Under the pieces are notes generated by a model that had not been told where the DNA came from, did not search any database, and saw nothing but the letters and a program-made list of their open reading frames with translations. A stretch of 64,000 nt of DNA from Homarus americanus (lineage: Eukaryota; Arthropoda; Malacostraca; Decapoda; Nephropidae), in assembly GCF_018991925.1 (NCBI RefSeq), contig NW_024720773.1, positions 475,367 through 539,366 of the forward strand, written 5' to 3'. Shown piece after piece: positions 62,619 to 64,000 of this stretch; position 1 is the first letter of the stretch; each line of letters starts with the position of its first letter. The translations under genes and the position numbers were made by a program.

Positions 62619-64000
62619 CTGATCATGGTGTGCTCCTGTAATCATGGTGTGTACCTGTGATCATAATGTGTACCTGTCATCATGGTGTGTACCTGTGATC
62701 ATGATGTGTACCTGCGATCATGATGTGTACCTGTGATCATGATGTGTAATTATGGTCATGGTTCTTACCTATGATCATGATGTGTACTTGTGATCATGAT
62801 GTGTACCTGTGATCATGGTGTGTACCTGTGATCATGATGTGTACCTGTGATCATGGTTCTTACCTGTGATCATGGTGTGTACCTGTGATCATGGTGTGTA
62901 CCTGCGATCATGGTGTGTACCTGTGATCATGATGTGTACCTGTGATCATGGTTAGTGCCTGTGATCATGATGTGTAACCTGTGATCATGGAGTGTACGTG
63001 TGATTATGATGTGCACCTGTGATCATGGTTAGTACCTGTAATCATGATGTGTACCTGTGATCATGGTGTGTCTCTGTGATCATGGTGTGTTCCTTTGATC
63101 ATGGTGTGTACCTGTCATCATGATGTGTACCTGTGATCATGGTTAGTACCTGTGATCATGATGTGTAACCTGTGATCATGGAATGTACGTGTGATTATGA
63201 TGTGCACCTGTGATCATGGTTAGTACCTGTAATCATGATGTGTACCTGTGATCATGGTGTGTCTCTGTGATCATGGTGTGTTCCTTTGATCATGGTGTGT
63301 ACCTGTCATCATGATGTGCACCTGTGATCATGATGTGTACCTGTGCTCATGGTGTGTACCTGTGATCAAGGTTCTTACCTGTGATCATGGTGTCTACCTG
63401 TGATCATGATGTGTACTTGTGATCAAGATGTGTACCTGTGATCATGTGTACCTGTGATCATGATGTGTACCTGTGATCATGGTGTGTACCTGTGATCATG
63501 GTGTATACCTGTGATCATGATGTGCACCTCTGATAATGATGTGTACCTATGATCATGGTGTGTACCTGTGATCATGATGTGTACCTGTGATCATGATGTG
63601 TACCTCTGATCAATGTGTGTACCTGTGATCATGATGTGTTCCTGTGTTCATGATGTGTACCTTTGATCATGATGTGTATCTGTGATCACGGTGTGTACCT
63701 GTGATCATGGTTTTACCTGTGATCATGATGTGTACCTGTGATCATGATGTGTACCTTTGATCATGATGTGTGCCTGTGATCATGGTGTGTACTTGTGATC
63801 ATGGTTCTTACCTGTTATCATGGTGTGCACCTGTGATCATGATGTGTACCTGTGATCATGATGTGTACCTGTGATCATGATGTGTATGTGTGATCAGGTG
63901 TGTACCTGTGATCATGATGTGTACCTGTGATCATGGTGTGTACCTGTGATCATGGTGTGTACCTGTGATCATTTTTCTTACCTGTGATCATGATGTGTAC
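62619..64000. repeat. 19-bp minisatellite (runs off the window)
   Basis: About 70 units of tgatcatgatgtgtacctg with a/g variation in the middle (tgatcatggtgtgtacctg). Each unit has the palindrome tgatca. Variant units repeat with a second period of 191 bp at about 62930-63310. The array continues beyond 64000 and abuts the gap on the left. Confidence 0.97.

Noticed and set aside
62370..62645. ORF spanning the gap
   Set aside because: It reads through 100 N, so it has no support.

Overview
This window looks like a piece of an animal nuclear genome that consists almost wholly of transposable elements and tandem repeats. I found no host gene that I could support, no rRNA or tRNA, and nothing bacterial. 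The LINE, Gypsy and DNA-transposon families resemble those I know from decapod crustaceans (crabs, crayfish, lobsters). That taxon call is from memory of protein families and is only moderately secure. A run of exactly 100 N (62519-62618) marks a scaffold gap.

Layout, left to right. 1-1120: nothing recognised. 1121-8829: a decayed minus-strand LINE (LINE-0) split by a complete but mutated Gypsy element, Gypsy-1 (1325-7202, target duplication atgag). 9670-10612: a 21-bp minisatellite. 10613-14580: minus-strand LINE-A (endonuclease, reverse transcriptase). 14580-16980: tandem repeats, T-tracts and CCAAT modules. 16981-21960: LINE-B, a nearly intact two-ORF Jockey-like LINE on the minus strand. 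22310-23630: a second 21-bp minisatellite block. 24050-25998: LINE-C with an RNase H. 26700-27250: LINE-D, a 3' end on the plus strand. 27258-27458: a third minisatellite block. 27459-27872: a LINE-A 3' fragment.

28006-39085 is a three-level nest. A large DNA transposon with a PIN/XPG-nuclease-like protein (Academ-like) is interrupted by a Harbinger derivative (29822-36962, tta duplication). That is in turn interrupted by Gypsy-2 (29940-35820, aaacc duplication), which lies on the minus strand. Two MITEs sit in the 3' part of the outer element.

39366-54093 is a minus-strand RNase H LINE (LINE-E), flanked by a 38-bp direct repeat. It is split by an env-bearing, errantivirus-like LTR element (40170-51275, atcc duplication) whose pol gene is in turn split by a truncated Jockey-like LINE (44165-46437, aagctt duplication). 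54132-58740 holds LINE-F (reverse transcriptase, with a 1.18-kb insertion) joined to an ORF1 that may come from another family. 58744-60004 is a second Harbinger derivative, 60008-61080 another LINE-A fragment, 61080-62518 AT-rich sequence, and 62619 to the end a 19-bp minisatellite.

The elements do not form a pathway. What the window records is an order of insertion. The LTRs of Gypsy-2, the innermost element of the main nest, are the most alike of the three LTR elements; those of Gypsy-1 and the env-bearing element differ by roughly 5% by eye. Every autonomous protein set except LINE-B carries visible stops, frameshifts or deletions.
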